This document shows positions 18,309 to 26,639 of a stretch of DNA of 46,974 nucleotides, in pieces. The stretch is from Planctomycetaceae bacterium (GTDB lineage Bacteria; Planctomycetota; Planctomycetia; Planctomycetales; Planctomycetaceae). The translations under genes were made by a program, and so were the position numbers. Where the stretch lies: contig JAWKUA010000034.1 of the NCBI GenBank assembly GCA_041398785.1, positions 1 to 46,974 of the forward strand, read 5' to 3'. Under the pieces are notes generated by a model. It worked only from the letters and a program-made list of their open reading frames with translations. It searched no databases and had not been told where the DNA came from. Each line of letters opens with the position of its first letter. Positions within the stretch are counted from its first letter, which is position 1.

Positions 18309-19895
18309 TCAGGCGTCGTAGGTCCGTTCGTGCCGGCATCCCCCGGAATTTGCCAGCGCGGATTTTTCGTTGGCCAAAGCCTTCAGGTACATCCGGCTTC
18401 CGGCCGCAGTTGGATAGATCGTGTCGACGCACGCCTGGCACAGGCTGTCGCGAGGAAGCCCGACGCACTCCGCAACGGCTTCCACGGGAAGATAGCGCAG
18501 CGTGTCGGCGCCGATGGCTTCGGCCATGCGCTGCTCCTCTTCGGCGGTAATGGCGGAACCCGCCATGAACTCCGGAGCGAACAGTTCTGAAACCGTGGAC
18601 ATGTCAATTCCGTAAAAACACGGTGCGATAATGGGAGGGCAGGCGATGCGGACATGGATTTCCTTCGCCTTGCCGCGCTCCCGCAGCAGTCGCAGCAGTT
18701 GCCCCAGAGTCGTGGCGCGGACGATGGAATCGTCGACCAGCAGGACTCGCTTGCCGTCCATGATTTCGGGCAGAGGAGTGTACTTCATCCGAACCTTGCC
18801 GGCTCTTTCTGATCCTTCGATGAACGTCCGGCCGATGTACCGGTTGCGAATCAGTCCTTCCAGTGACGGCACTCCCAGGCGAAACGCCATACTGTCAGCG
18901 GCGGCTTTGGCGGTGTCCGGAACCGGCACGACGATTGTGTCTTCGTCGATCGGAACGGTTTCGCGTCTGGCCAGTTGTTCGCCCAGCCGTTTTCGCGACA
19001 GATAGACGCCGGCGTCGTCGAAACTGCTGCCGGCGTTGGCAAAGTAAATCCACTCAAAGAAGCAGTGCGCACGGCGGGGACTGTCGGCGAATTTTTCCAG
19101 CCGCACTCCGTGCTGTTCGTCGACCAGTACCGCATGACCCGGCGGCACGGTTCGAACGCAGTCCTGGTTGAAACCCAGATGAGTCAGCGCGACGCTTTCG
19201 CTGGCAGCGGCGAACAGCGGTCCTTCCTGAGCGTAGCACAGCGGCCGCATTCCCAGCGGATCGCGCGACGCGAACATTTCCCCGCGGGCATTCAGGTAAA
19301 CCAGATTCCAGGAACCATCAAGCTGCTCCGACAGCGAACTCAGCAGCGAAATCAGATCGATGCCGGGCGATTCGGAAAACTTCTGGCAGATCAGGTGGTT
19401 GATGACTTCCGTGTCGGTTTCCCGAGTCAAATGGAAGTCGGAGTTTCTGAGGATCTCTTCCTTCAGGTCCGGGTAGTTGGCCAGTTGACCGTTGAAGGCG
19501 AAACTGAACCATTTGGATCGCGCGATGTGGTGGCGTTCGAACGGCTGAGCATAGCTGCGGTCGTCGCGGCCGCAGGTGGCATAGCGAACATGACCGATGG
19601 CCGCCGACCCGCTGTATTCGTTCATCAGGCTCAGGTACTTGACCGGATGATTCATGCGGAAGACTTCGGCGACACCCCCGAGTTCCTTGTAGGTGTCGAT
19701 CAACTGCTTGCGGCCGGCGTTGAAGGTCGTAAACCCCGCCGCCAACTGGCCGCGATTCTGCATGTCCAGCAGCATGCCGGGGATCAGCCGCGACGTCTGG
19801 TTACGATCGCAGTTTTCCGGAATGAGCGGACTGGCGGTTTCTGCCGGAAGGTGAAATACGGCCGCCAGGCCGCATTCATGGTTCAGTTCGTCCAT
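18309..19895 (-). CDS. purF: amidophosphoribosyltransferase
   Basis: First committed step of purine synthesis: PRPP plus glutamine gives phosphoribosylamine. 528 residues. The N-terminal glutaminase nucleophile is Cys8 in MDELNHECGLAAVF, which implies removal of a 7-residue propeptide as in the Bacillus-type enzyme. Glutaminase features: GHVRYATCG and FAFNGQLANYPDL. The PRPP site is KRVLLVDDSIVRATT. Cys residues in RRAHCFFEWIYF, IAPCFYGID and LCQACVDTIYP match the 4Fe-4S ligands of the Bacillus-type class. ATG 19895 fits the family; GAGG lies very close upstream. It is the first gene before pyrD and trpS, linking purine, pyrimidine and translation genes. Confidence 0.96.
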   Translation of the reverse strand: MDELNHECGLAAVFHLPAETASPLIPENCDRNQTSRLIPGMLLDMQNRGQLAAGFTTFNAGRKQLIDTYKELGGVAEVFRMNHPVKYLSLMNEYSGSAAIGHVRYATCGRDDRSYAQPFERHHIARSKWFSFAFNGQLANYPDLKEEILRNSDFHLTRETDTEVINHLICQKFSESPGIDLISLLSSLSEQLDGSWNLVYLNARGEMFASRDPLGMRPLCYAQEGPLFAAASESVALTHLGFNQDCVRTVPPGHAVLVDEQHGVRLEKFADSPRRAHCFFEWIYFANAGSSFDDAGVYLSRKRLGEQLARRETVPIDEDTIVVPVPDTAKAAADSMAFRLGVPSLEGLIRNRYIGRTFIEGSERAGKVRMKYTPLPEIMDGKRVLLVDDSIVRATTLGQLLRLLRERGKAKEIHVRIACPPIIAPCFYGIDMSTVSELFAPEFMAGSAITAEEEQRMAEAIGADTLRYLPVEAVAECVGLPRDSLCQACVDTIYPTAAGSRMYLKALANEKSALANSGGCRHERTYDA

Positions 19896-20393
19896 GCCTC
19901 GGAATTCTGCAGCACTTGCCCTGTTAAGAGACTGTGAAGCGGCGGATCGTAGCGGGACGCTCTGTGCAAACCAACCGAATCGCCACCGGGGTCGTGAGTC
20001 CGGAATCAGGGCGCCGTGAACCCGGAACCGCAAACTTCGCAGTTCCGGCGAGCAGAAATTCGGGAGTCGCAGGAAGAGCAGAAACTGTCCGCCGGACGAC
20101 GGACGTGGCAGCTCGGGCCGTCTTGCGATTCGCCGCTTTTCCCAACCGGCACAAACGACAAAACCCGTACGACTGGGGCGATTGGAGCAAAGTTCACAGG
20201 CCGCACATTCCGATATCGACGAATGCAGGCTGCGTTTTCCTTACGGTTCGCGTTGGTCGGCGGCATCTATGAACTGTCTGCATCCCGGATTTGAAGCGTT
20301 TTTCGCAGGTTGAATGGCCTGCCGACAGACACTTCGGTTCGGAAAGTCAGGTGCTGCGGATCTTCCGGCATACTTTGCAAAGGTCCGGTTCGC
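19896..20393. other. non-coding gap between divergent genes
   Basis: A 498-bp gap between purF (minus) and the barrel protein gene (plus). It must carry both promoters. No repeat, hairpin of note, riboswitch fold (for instance a PurR- or guanine-type element) or protein-like frame was seen. Confidence 0.45.
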
Positions 20394-21788
20394 ATGTTTC
20401 GTACGAACCTGCTCCGCTACGTTCTCACACTGATGATTGCCGCGGGTGCGTGCTCAGCAGCCAATGCGCAGCACTTCGGAGGTGCTCCGGCATTTCTGTC
20501 GCCGGGTTCCGGTGGTCAGATTACCGGGTTTCGTCCGCCGCAGTCTCAGTACCAGGCTCCCACGGTCGACTACTACGTCGGCAAGGCTCAGCCGCTGTGG
20601 GACGACCAGCAGCCGGTCGAAAAATTCCTCACCGAAGTCGCTCACCGAAGCTGGCTGCGGCTGGAATACATGCACTGGGATCTGGATGACGCCGGCAGCG
20701 GAAACTTTGGTGCGCCCGTCAACGGCGACACCACTCCGACGTTCGCCGTCAATGACATCGAATCTCCCACAACTCTGCGCGGCCAGGCGCTGATCCCCCA
20801 GCGCGATCTGCTGGGGCTGAATGACGTTTCCGGTGTTCGGGGTACTCTGGGAGTCGCACTGAACGGCGGTTCGCTGGAATTGAGCGTTTTCGGAACGGAA
20901 CAGGGCAGCAGTCAACTGAGCTACAACAACCTGCAGGCTCGCCGCGATATCGAAAACAATCCCCGGGACCCCGCCGTTCTGCGTCTGGGCACCGTCGCCC
21001 TGCCGAACGTCGTGACTCCGCTTCTGGCCGATGGCGTCGTTTCCAACGCGACCGCCGTGGACGGCCTGGTCTACGACCAAAGCTTCGCCGCGACGCTGCG
21101 GGGACAGATGTGGGGCGGCGAAATGCTGCTGCTGATGGATTCCTACATCCCCGATGACAGTATCCAGTGGCAGTGGCTCGGCGGTTTTCGCTATCTGAAC
21201 TACGACGAATCGGCAGCCATTACCGGTGTCTTCAACGACGGCGGAGCTCAGATTCCGGCACGAGTGACTCAGATTGGCGGCAATACCATCAACAACATCT
21301 ACGGCCCGGAAATCGGTGCCCGCCTGTCGCTCACGTCCCGGTTCCTGACACTGAGCGCGACGCCGAGAATCGCGTTCGCTCTGAACGACAACACGTCGGA
21401 GGTCTACAGCACCGGTCTGAATGCGGCCGACCTGACAGTCAGCCGGGTAACCGCGAATACGATTGACTTCACACCTGTTGTGCAGGTCGCTCTGCTCGGC
21501 GGCACATCTGACCCCGCGACGGAGTCGGGCGTTGTGGCTTCCATCGATACGGAAGCGATCGGCATGGCGATCATCGCGATGAACGGAGGCCGGCAGAAGC
21601 TCGGTGACACGATTGACCACTCGACGGGGATCGAGATGCTGGTCAGAATCGATGACGTCGTGGAACGCGGCCAGCCGTTGGCACGAGTGTTTTCACCCGA
21701 AGCGAGTCGCCACCTGAACGCGGTTCGAGCGGCGTTTAAATTGTCAGACTCGGCTGTGGCACCGGCACTGATCGCCGGCCGAGTCTAA
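20394..21788 (+). CDS. BBP7-like outer-membrane barrel fused to thymidine phosphorylase C-terminus
   Basis: A 464-residue frame made of two unrelated parts. Residues 1-~373 are a signal peptide (MFRTNLLRYVLTLMIAAGAC to NAQH) and a planctomycete-type outer-membrane barrel with alternating strands (SWLRLEYMHWDLDD, LGGFRYLNYDESA, GPEIGARLSLTSR). From about residue 374 (nt ~21513) the sequence becomes the C-terminal domain of pyrimidine-nucleoside/thymidine phosphorylase: SGVVASIDTEAIGMAIIAM, GGRQKLGDTIDHSTGIEMLV and ERGQPLARVFSPEA, running to the natural-looking end ALIAGRV. The phosphorylase active-site domains are absent, so that activity cannot be present. The final barrel strands seem to be replaced. 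It is either a true recombination product or an assembly chimera. Repeat-rich DNA follows immediately. Confidence 0.82.
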   Translation: MFRTNLLRYVLTLMIAAGACSAANAQHFGGAPAFLSPGSGGQITGFRPPQSQYQAPTVDYYVGKAQPLWDDQQPVEKFLTEVAHRSWLRLEYMHWDLDDAGSGNFGAPVNGDTTPTFAVNDIESPTTLRGQALIPQRDLLGLNDVSGVRGTLGVALNGGSLELSVFGTEQGSSQLSYNNLQARRDIENNPRDPAVLRLGTVALPNVVTPLLADGVVSNATAVDGLVYDQSFAATLRGQMWGGEMLLLMDSYIPDDSIQWQWLGGFRYLNYDESAAITGVFNDGGAQIPARVTQIGGNTINNIYGPEIGARLSLTSRFLTLSATPRIAFALNDNTSEVYSTGLNAADLTVSRVTANTIDFTPVVQVALLGGTSDPATESGVVASIDTEAIGMAIIAMNGGRQKLGDTIDHSTGIEMLVRIDDVVERGQPLARVFSPEASRHLNAVRAAFKLSDSAVAPALIAGRV

Positions 21789-21924
21789 ACGTGTTTCTTG
21801 CGTTCTTGCGTTCGTTCCGCCTCGAAAGCACCGGTCATTCCCGCGCAGAGTCCTGCCCTCGCGAAGGTGGGCGCGCAAAGCCTGTACAGATGCCTGCCCC
21901 GCCACCTCAGAGCAGTGATAGCCC

Positions 21925-21980
21925 CGTCATTCCTGCGCAGGCGGGAACCCAGCGTCCGCGCATCCAACCGGCTCGCAACC
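21925..21980 (+). repeat. REP-like repeat copy 1
   Basis: Copy with the CGTCATTCC-GCGCAGGCGGGAACCCAG core. Direct repeat of 22122-22177 with three mismatches in 56. The palindromic GCGGGAA arms could fold into a 7-bp stem (one arm carries a T-for-C change here). Confidence 0.85.
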
Positions 21981-22061
21981 AGCGTTCCTCACCCCACCAG
22001 CGAGCTGCGCGACGTTCGTCCGCAGTCGCCACGCCGATTGTGATGTGGCCCGGCTCGCTGG

Positions 22062-22089
22062 CCACAGATTTCACAGATTCACACAGATT
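22062..22089. repeat. CACAGATT direct repeats
   Basis: Three closely spaced units of CACAGATT with short T/C spacers. A related segment, TTCACAGATTTCACAC, occurs upstream of the gene at 40245. Confidence 0.7.
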
Positions 22090-22121
22090 GCTGCTGTCAT
22101 TCCCGCGCGGGCACCGCGTTC

Positions 22122-22177
22122 CGTCATTCCCGCGCAGGCGGGAACCCAGCATCCGCGCAACCAACCGGCTCGCAACC
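22122..22177 (+). repeat. REP-like repeat copy 2
   Basis: Second copy of the 56-bp unit, with the intact palindrome TTCCCGC-GCAG-GCGGGAA. Similarity to copy 1 resumes for about 30 bp beyond the unit, after a small gap. Confidence 0.85.
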
Positions 22178-22420
22178 CGCGAGCTGCGTGAAGTCAGTCC
22201 GCAGTCGCCGCTCCGATGCGAACGGGATGAAGCCGCGGCTCCGATTTGCCACAATGCGCAAACGTCAATCCTGCGGATTGATGGTATGATCCTGCGGGAA
22301 CCACGACAGGCGCGACCGGTTCCGGGGCGTCACGCCGGAATGCCGTGAGTCAGCCTGAACAGGCCGCTACGCGTTTCGTCTCCCGCAGCCATCCTGCCCA
22401 CAGACCGAAGGAGTGGAGTT

Positions 22421-23674
22421 ATGGTCAGAGTTACTGATTTCGGATCCGTCAGATACGTGCCGGGCCGAACCGGCAGCCGCGACCTGCAATCCGCCGGTTC
22501 GGCGCGACGCGCCGGTGGTCAGGTGCCGCGTCTGACTGCCGGACTGTTGCCGGTCATTCTGTTGACGACTTTCCTGGTGCCCTGCGAAACGTTCGCCCAG
22601 GTTCCACAGTCCGGCGACCAGGCTTCCGCTGCCGGTGCTGACGACGAACCCGATCCGCTGCCGCTGGACATCAAGGTGCTGATGGAAGCGTCGCCTCAGT
22701 ATTCGCTGATGGCTCAAGGCTGGACCCGAGTCTTTCAGGATGTGGGGTACTCCGTCGTCTTCGATGCGTCGCGCAACAACGAACGGCCGGGGATTGAAGA
22801 TGTCACCTTCAACAAACGACGCAGCGTGAAGGTTGTTGGCCAACTGGATCGTTCCGGCACGCTTCAGTTCGGCGACCGAAAATTCAAGCAGACAGAACCG
22901 GAGCAACTGCGGACGTACCTTGCCAGACTGGCTCGCTACGGAGCGAAAGGTCCGCCGCAGGAAAGCCCGACGTGGGGTCTGACGGATGAGCAGTTCAAAA
23001 TTGTCGTCACAATGCTCAGCGGCCCGGTCACTGATCCCGTCACGACCAGCTCGCCTGCGGAAGCGATTGAATCACTGAAACTGTCGGATTCCTTTCGCAT
23101 CAGGTACACGCCTTCGGCGCGGCGGCTGGCATTCGGTGATGGCGCGGAAACCGATGCGACGCCTCTTGAGCCTCAGGGGCTTTCTCAGGGCACCACGACC
23201 GCGATCGTGCTGGCGCAATTCGGACTGGGCTTTCGTCCCATGCGGAATCCCGACGGAGCATACGTCCTGGAAATCGACGCGGGTGATGAGTCGTCCAATC
23301 TGTGGCCCGTCGGCTGGAGAAATACGGAACCGCTGAATCGCAGAATTCCCAACATCTATCGGTCTCTGGAAGTTGGAAACCTGGAAGACGCGGACCTGAC
23401 CGGGTTGATTCAACTGCTCTCCAATCGCCTTGAAATTCCATGGTTTTCGTCGCCTCACGATCTGCGAGCGAAAGGCATTCGGTTGAGTGAATTGACGTAT
23501 TCACGCAAGCCTGACAAGCTGCCGCCATCCAGCCTGTTAAGGAAGATTGGGGATAAGTATGAGATGGGGCTGGAAGTCCGCGTGGACGAAACCGGTCGGC
23601 CATTTCTTTGGGTGACCACCGCCGAACAAAACGACACGTTCCGCGCGCGATTCAGCCACGTGAAACCCAGGTAA
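22421..23674 (+). CDS. exported hypothetical protein
   Basis: A 417-residue protein of no recognised family. A hydrophobic segment (RLTAGLLPVILLTTFLVPC to TFAQV, residues ~37-60) looks like a signal peptide preceded by an unusually long basic N-region, so the real start may be internal; a GTG near residue 35 (in GQVPRL) is one option. The remainder is soluble, with regions such as MEASPQYSLMAQGWTRVFQDVGY and GLTDEQFKIVVTML. ATG 22421 has a GGAG element upstream. It heads the plus-strand series leading into the sialidase and glucanase genes. Probably periplasmic and lineage-specific. Confidence 0.8.
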   Translation: MVRVTDFGSVRYVPGRTGSRDLQSAGSARRAGGQVPRLTAGLLPVILLTTFLVPCETFAQVPQSGDQASAAGADDEPDPLPLDIKVLMEASPQYSLMAQGWTRVFQDVGYSVVFDASRNNERPGIEDVTFNKRRSVKVVGQLDRSGTLQFGDRKFKQTEPEQLRTYLARLARYGAKGPPQESPTWGLTDEQFKIVVTMLSGPVTDPVTTSSPAEAIESLKLSDSFRIRYTPSARRLAFGDGAETDATPLEPQGLSQGTTTAIVLAQFGLGFRPMRNPDGAYVLEIDAGDESSNLWPVGWRNTEPLNRRIPNIYRSLEVGNLEDADLTGLIQLLSNRLEIPWFSSPHDLRAKGIRLSELTYSRKPDKLPPSSLLRKIGDKYEMGLEVRVDETGRPFLWVTTAEQNDTFRARFSHVKPR

Positions 23675-23799
23675 GCCGATTCGATTCAGAACGCCGGAGC
23701 CGCTCTGGCGACCGCGCGGCCAGTGGCTGTGGCGAGTCTTCCAGCTGGAATTCTTTCCCGATTCATCGACGGCGAACCGCAAGCTGACAGGAGCTGAAA

Positions 23800-25401
23800 A
23801 TGACCACAACTCGACTGCGATATCGCCTGCTGACCGCACTGGCGGTTGCAGCGATCGGAAGCATGGCCTGCCGTGCCAGCACGTTCGCTGACGAATCACC
23901 TCAGGTGCCGACCGACGACGCGGCGGCCATCCAGGAACTGTTTCCGCTGCTGGTTGAAGAAGCCACGCTCACACAGCAGCTCGGCGCTGACCACCCGAAG
24001 CTTGTCAACCTCCGGAAGAAGATTGAAAGCTTGCGCGAGCACTACGGCGCAGGGGCTTCGGTGAAGGCGACCGTGAATGTTCTGGTCACGACGGACGACG
24101 AATCCGCGAAAACGCCGCCAGTGAAGCATGACGGTCACTCCGGAACATCAGCGACTGCAATCGGCGCAAGCTGGACGGAACAGATGGAAGGCCAGATCGC
24201 TCGCATGCAGGGCCAGTTGGATCGCGACGATGTCAGCGAAGACGTGAAAAGCACGCTGCGAATCACCATCGGACAACTGCAGCGCGTTACTGACATGGTG
24301 AAGAATCCACCCCGACGCGGCTGCCCGAACGCAGGCAGGCGGCGCGTCCCACAGCCGCGCGCGGCCGTGCATGCACACGCGGCGCCCGCGACGTCGGCCG
24401 TGCCGCAGGTGAAGCACATCGACCTGCCGGTCGACAAGCCGAAGGTCGTGATCCGGATTGACGAAAACCGGGAGGTTCGGGTTACCGAGCAGCGCGACGG
24501 CCACGATCACGAATCGCAGGACAGGCCGCGTCACCCGAAACATGACGAGGCAGACCACGCTCCGCTCGTTCAGCACGAGCGCGTCGAAATTGAAACTCAG
24601 CGCGAACAAATGGAACTGGAACGTCAGCGAGCGGCTCTGCAGATTGAACGAGCCGAGCTGGAACTGCAGCAACAACTCGAAGCCGCGAAACGAGAACAGC
24701 AGGAATTTCGACATCACCGCGAGGAATGGGAACGCGACCGCGCCAACCGCGAACGCGAGGAACACGAGATGCGTGCGCGCGAGATGCACGAACGCCAGAT
24801 GCGCGAACGTGAAATGCACGAACGCGAAATGCGAGAGCGGCGCGAACGCGAAGAAGGACGGCCGCACGCTGACGAACACCAGCGTCACATCCGGGCACTG
24901 CACGAAGCCGCTGAGATCCTGCAGCAGCACGGGCTGCAGGACATGGCTCACGAAATCCATCGGCGTGCCGAAGAAATGGAACAGCATGGTCCCGGACACG
25001 AACCGGCTCCCGGACACGGCCGTGAAACTGTCCTGCCGCCCGGACACGAACATGCCGCGCAGATGCTTCAGGAGATCCATCACGCTCTGGAACGGCTGCA
25101 CGGAGAAATCCGGGAACTGCACGAACGGCTGGGACAAATTGAACGCCGCCGTCCGCCGCAGGGTCCCGAATTCGACCGACGACCCGGACCGGATCGTCCG
25201 AACCCGGATCGTCCGAACATGGACGAACTGCGCGAACGCATCGAACGCGAACTGCGCGAACGCGACCGGGCTCGCACGGCGCCGGAGCAGGAGATCGAAC
25301 GGGAAGGCGATCGCGAACCGGATCGACGACCGGCTCCCGAACGTCGTCCCAACCGCAATCGCCGACCCGCTCGCGACCGTGAGCAGCCACGCGACGAATG
25401 A
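23800..25401 (+). CDS. exported charged coiled-coil protein
   Basis: A 533-residue protein with a signal-like N-terminus (LLTALAVAAIGSMACRASTFA) and possibly a lipobox-like Cys in that region. The middle and C-terminal parts are dominated by Glu, Arg, Gln, His and Met: long helical stretches such as ERVEIETQREQMELERQR, then short repeats of EMRAREMHERQ type (residues ~325-350), ending in a Pro/Arg/Asp/Glu-rich tail. The low complexity leaves several other frames open, which I regard as shadows. AGGAG sits 6 nt before the ATG. Its stop is 20 bp before the GTG of the sialidase-like gene. No family recognised; a structural or scaffold role is only an inference. Confidence 0.82.
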   Translation: MTTTRLRYRLLTALAVAAIGSMACRASTFADESPQVPTDDAAAIQELFPLLVEEATLTQQLGADHPKLVNLRKKIESLREHYGAGASVKATVNVLVTTDDESAKTPPVKHDGHSGTSATAIGASWTEQMEGQIARMQGQLDRDDVSEDVKSTLRITIGQLQRVTDMVKNPPRRGCPNAGRRRVPQPRAAVHAHAAPATSAVPQVKHIDLPVDKPKVVIRIDENREVRVTEQRDGHDHESQDRPRHPKHDEADHAPLVQHERVEIETQREQMELERQRAALQIERAELELQQQLEAAKREQQEFRHHREEWERDRANREREEHEMRAREMHERQMREREMHEREMRERREREEGRPHADEHQRHIRALHEAAEILQQHGLQDMAHEIHRRAEEMEQHGPGHEPAPGHGRETVLPPGHEHAAQMLQEIHHALERLHGEIRELHERLGQIERRRPPQGPEFDRRPGPDRPNPDRPNMDELRERIERELRERDRARTAPEQEIEREGDREPDRRPAPERRPNRNRRPARDREQPRDE

Positions 25402-25409
25402 CCGCCATC

Positions 25410-25414
25410 AGGAG
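25410..25414 (+). promoter_or_regulatory. Shine-Dalgarno AGGAG deciding a GTG start
   Basis: A canonical AGGAG with 7-nt spacing to GTG 25422. It outweighs the upstream ATG 25398, which overlaps the previous stop as ATGA, because the signal peptide begins right after the GTG. Confidence 0.65.
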
Positions 25415-25421
25415 ATGCACC

Positions 25422-26561
25422 GTGTTCCGAAAGCCATTCTTTATCGCTGCCGTGATGTCCGTCACCGGAATGGTGTCAGGGCCGATGTCGAACGCCGCTG
25501 ATGACGTCGCTCCGGAAGACCGTGAACCGCCGGGAATCGTGTTGCGGGAATTTCTTTACGGCGACGCTCCGTTTCCGGAATGTCATGCATCGACGATCGT
25601 GGAAACTCCCGCCGGACTCGTCGCCGCATTCTTCGGCGGCACGGAAGAGAAGCACCCGGACGTTGGCATCTGGGTCACTCGCCACGTTCAGGGCGCGTGG
25701 ACGCCTCCGGTCGAGGTTGCCAATGGAGTTCAATACACGCTGACCAGCGGCGAACTCTATCGGCATCCGACCTGGAACCCGGTGCTGTTTCAATATCCCG
25801 ATGGCGGCCCGCTGATGCTGTTTTACAAATGCGGCCCCAGCCCCGATACATGGTGGGGAATGCTGACAAGCTCGCCGGACAGCGGAAAAACCTGGTCAAC
25901 ACCGAGGCGCCTTCCCGAACACATCGACGGCCCGGTTCGGAACAAACCCATTCTGCTGGACGACGGCACACTGTTGTGCGGCAGCAGCACCGAGTTCGAC
26001 GGCTGGCGACTGCACTTCGAACTGACCGGCGACCGCGGACAAACCTGGCATCGGACACCGGCGATCCACGACGGCCGGACCATTGGCGCCATTCAGCCGA
26101 CCCTGCTGGTTCACTCCGACGGACACATTCAGGCATTGAACCGCAACCAGAACGGCAACGGAAAAATCGTGTCCACCGTTTCCCGCGACGGCGGAAAAAC
26201 GTGGTCACAACTAACGGAAACAGAACTGCCGAATCCGAACTCCGGTATCGACGCCGTGACACTCAGCGACGGCCGATTCTTGCTGGTCTACAATCACACG
26301 GTGCGTTCCGGCGATTCGCCGCGCGGACGGGAAATGCTGAATGTCGCGGTCAGCGACGACGGACTTCACTGGAAAGCCGCGGCCGTCCTGGAGAACACGC
26401 CGAAGTCGGAGTTCTCCTATCCGGCGGTCATTCAAACGTCCGACGGCCTGGTTCACACGACGTACACATATCAGCGCCGCCGGGTTCGGCACGTTGTGAT
26501 TGATCCTTCAAAGCTGCAGCTAACGAACTTCGCCGACGGAAAATGGCCGACGGAGCGCTGA
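25422..26561 (+). CDS. BNR/Asp-box sialidase-family exported protein
   Basis: A 379-residue six-bladed-propeller protein of the sialidase (BNR/Asp-box) superfamily, with a signal peptide (MFRKPFFIAAVMSVTGMVSG to SNAADD). Asp boxes of the S-x-D-x-G-x-T-W type are visible: SSPDSGKTWS, TGDRGQTWH, SRDGGKTWS and a degenerate SDDGLHWK. Other landmarks are ECHASTIVETPAG with AAFFGGTEE near the N-terminus and NPNSGIDAVTLSDGR. Many planctomycete members with this layout are annotated exo-alpha-sialidase, but true sialidase activity is unproven and the substrate may be another acidic glycan. The start is GTG 25422, or ATG 25398 if coupled by ATGA to the preceding gene. The next gene (glucanase-like) starts 79 bp downstream. 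Confidence 0.88.
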   Translation: MFRKPFFIAAVMSVTGMVSGPMSNAADDVAPEDREPPGIVLREFLYGDAPFPECHASTIVETPAGLVAAFFGGTEEKHPDVGIWVTRHVQGAWTPPVEVANGVQYTLTSGELYRHPTWNPVLFQYPDGGPLMLFYKCGPSPDTWWGMLTSSPDSGKTWSTPRRLPEHIDGPVRNKPILLDDGTLLCGSSTEFDGWRLHFELTGDRGQTWHRTPAIHDGRTIGAIQPTLLVHSDGHIQALNRNQNGNGKIVSTVSRDGGKTWSQLTETELPNPNSGIDAVTLSDGRFLLVYNHTVRSGDSPRGREMLNVAVSDDGLHWKAAAVLENTPKSEFSYPAVIQTSDGLVHTTYTYQRRRVRHVVIDPSKLQLTNFADGKWPTER

Positions 26562-26639
26562 CAGTACCGGTCGCCAAACAATGTCGCCTCCGCGGCGCTC
26601 ACGCACCGCCCGTCCGCGATCCGCCTGCCGGAAACCGCC

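Larger units (their letters stand above)
21789..22420. repeat. repeat-rich intergenic region
   Basis: A 632-bp gap filled with degenerate repeats. Two 56-bp copies (21925-21980 and 22122-22177) differ at three positions, and similarity resumes downstream (GCGAGCTGCG... then TCCGCAGTCGCC). Partial copies start near 21834 and 22095. Each core holds a palindrome, TTCCCGC-GCAG-GCGGGAA, giving a REP-like hairpin. Between them is a short CACAGATT-type direct repeat (22062-22089). No protein-like frame is convincing. Confidence 0.85.

Noticed and set aside
24148..25465. Long minus-strand and alternative plus-strand frames over the coiled-coil gene
   Set aside because: Caused by the gene's low complexity; no domain, signal peptide or SD support them.
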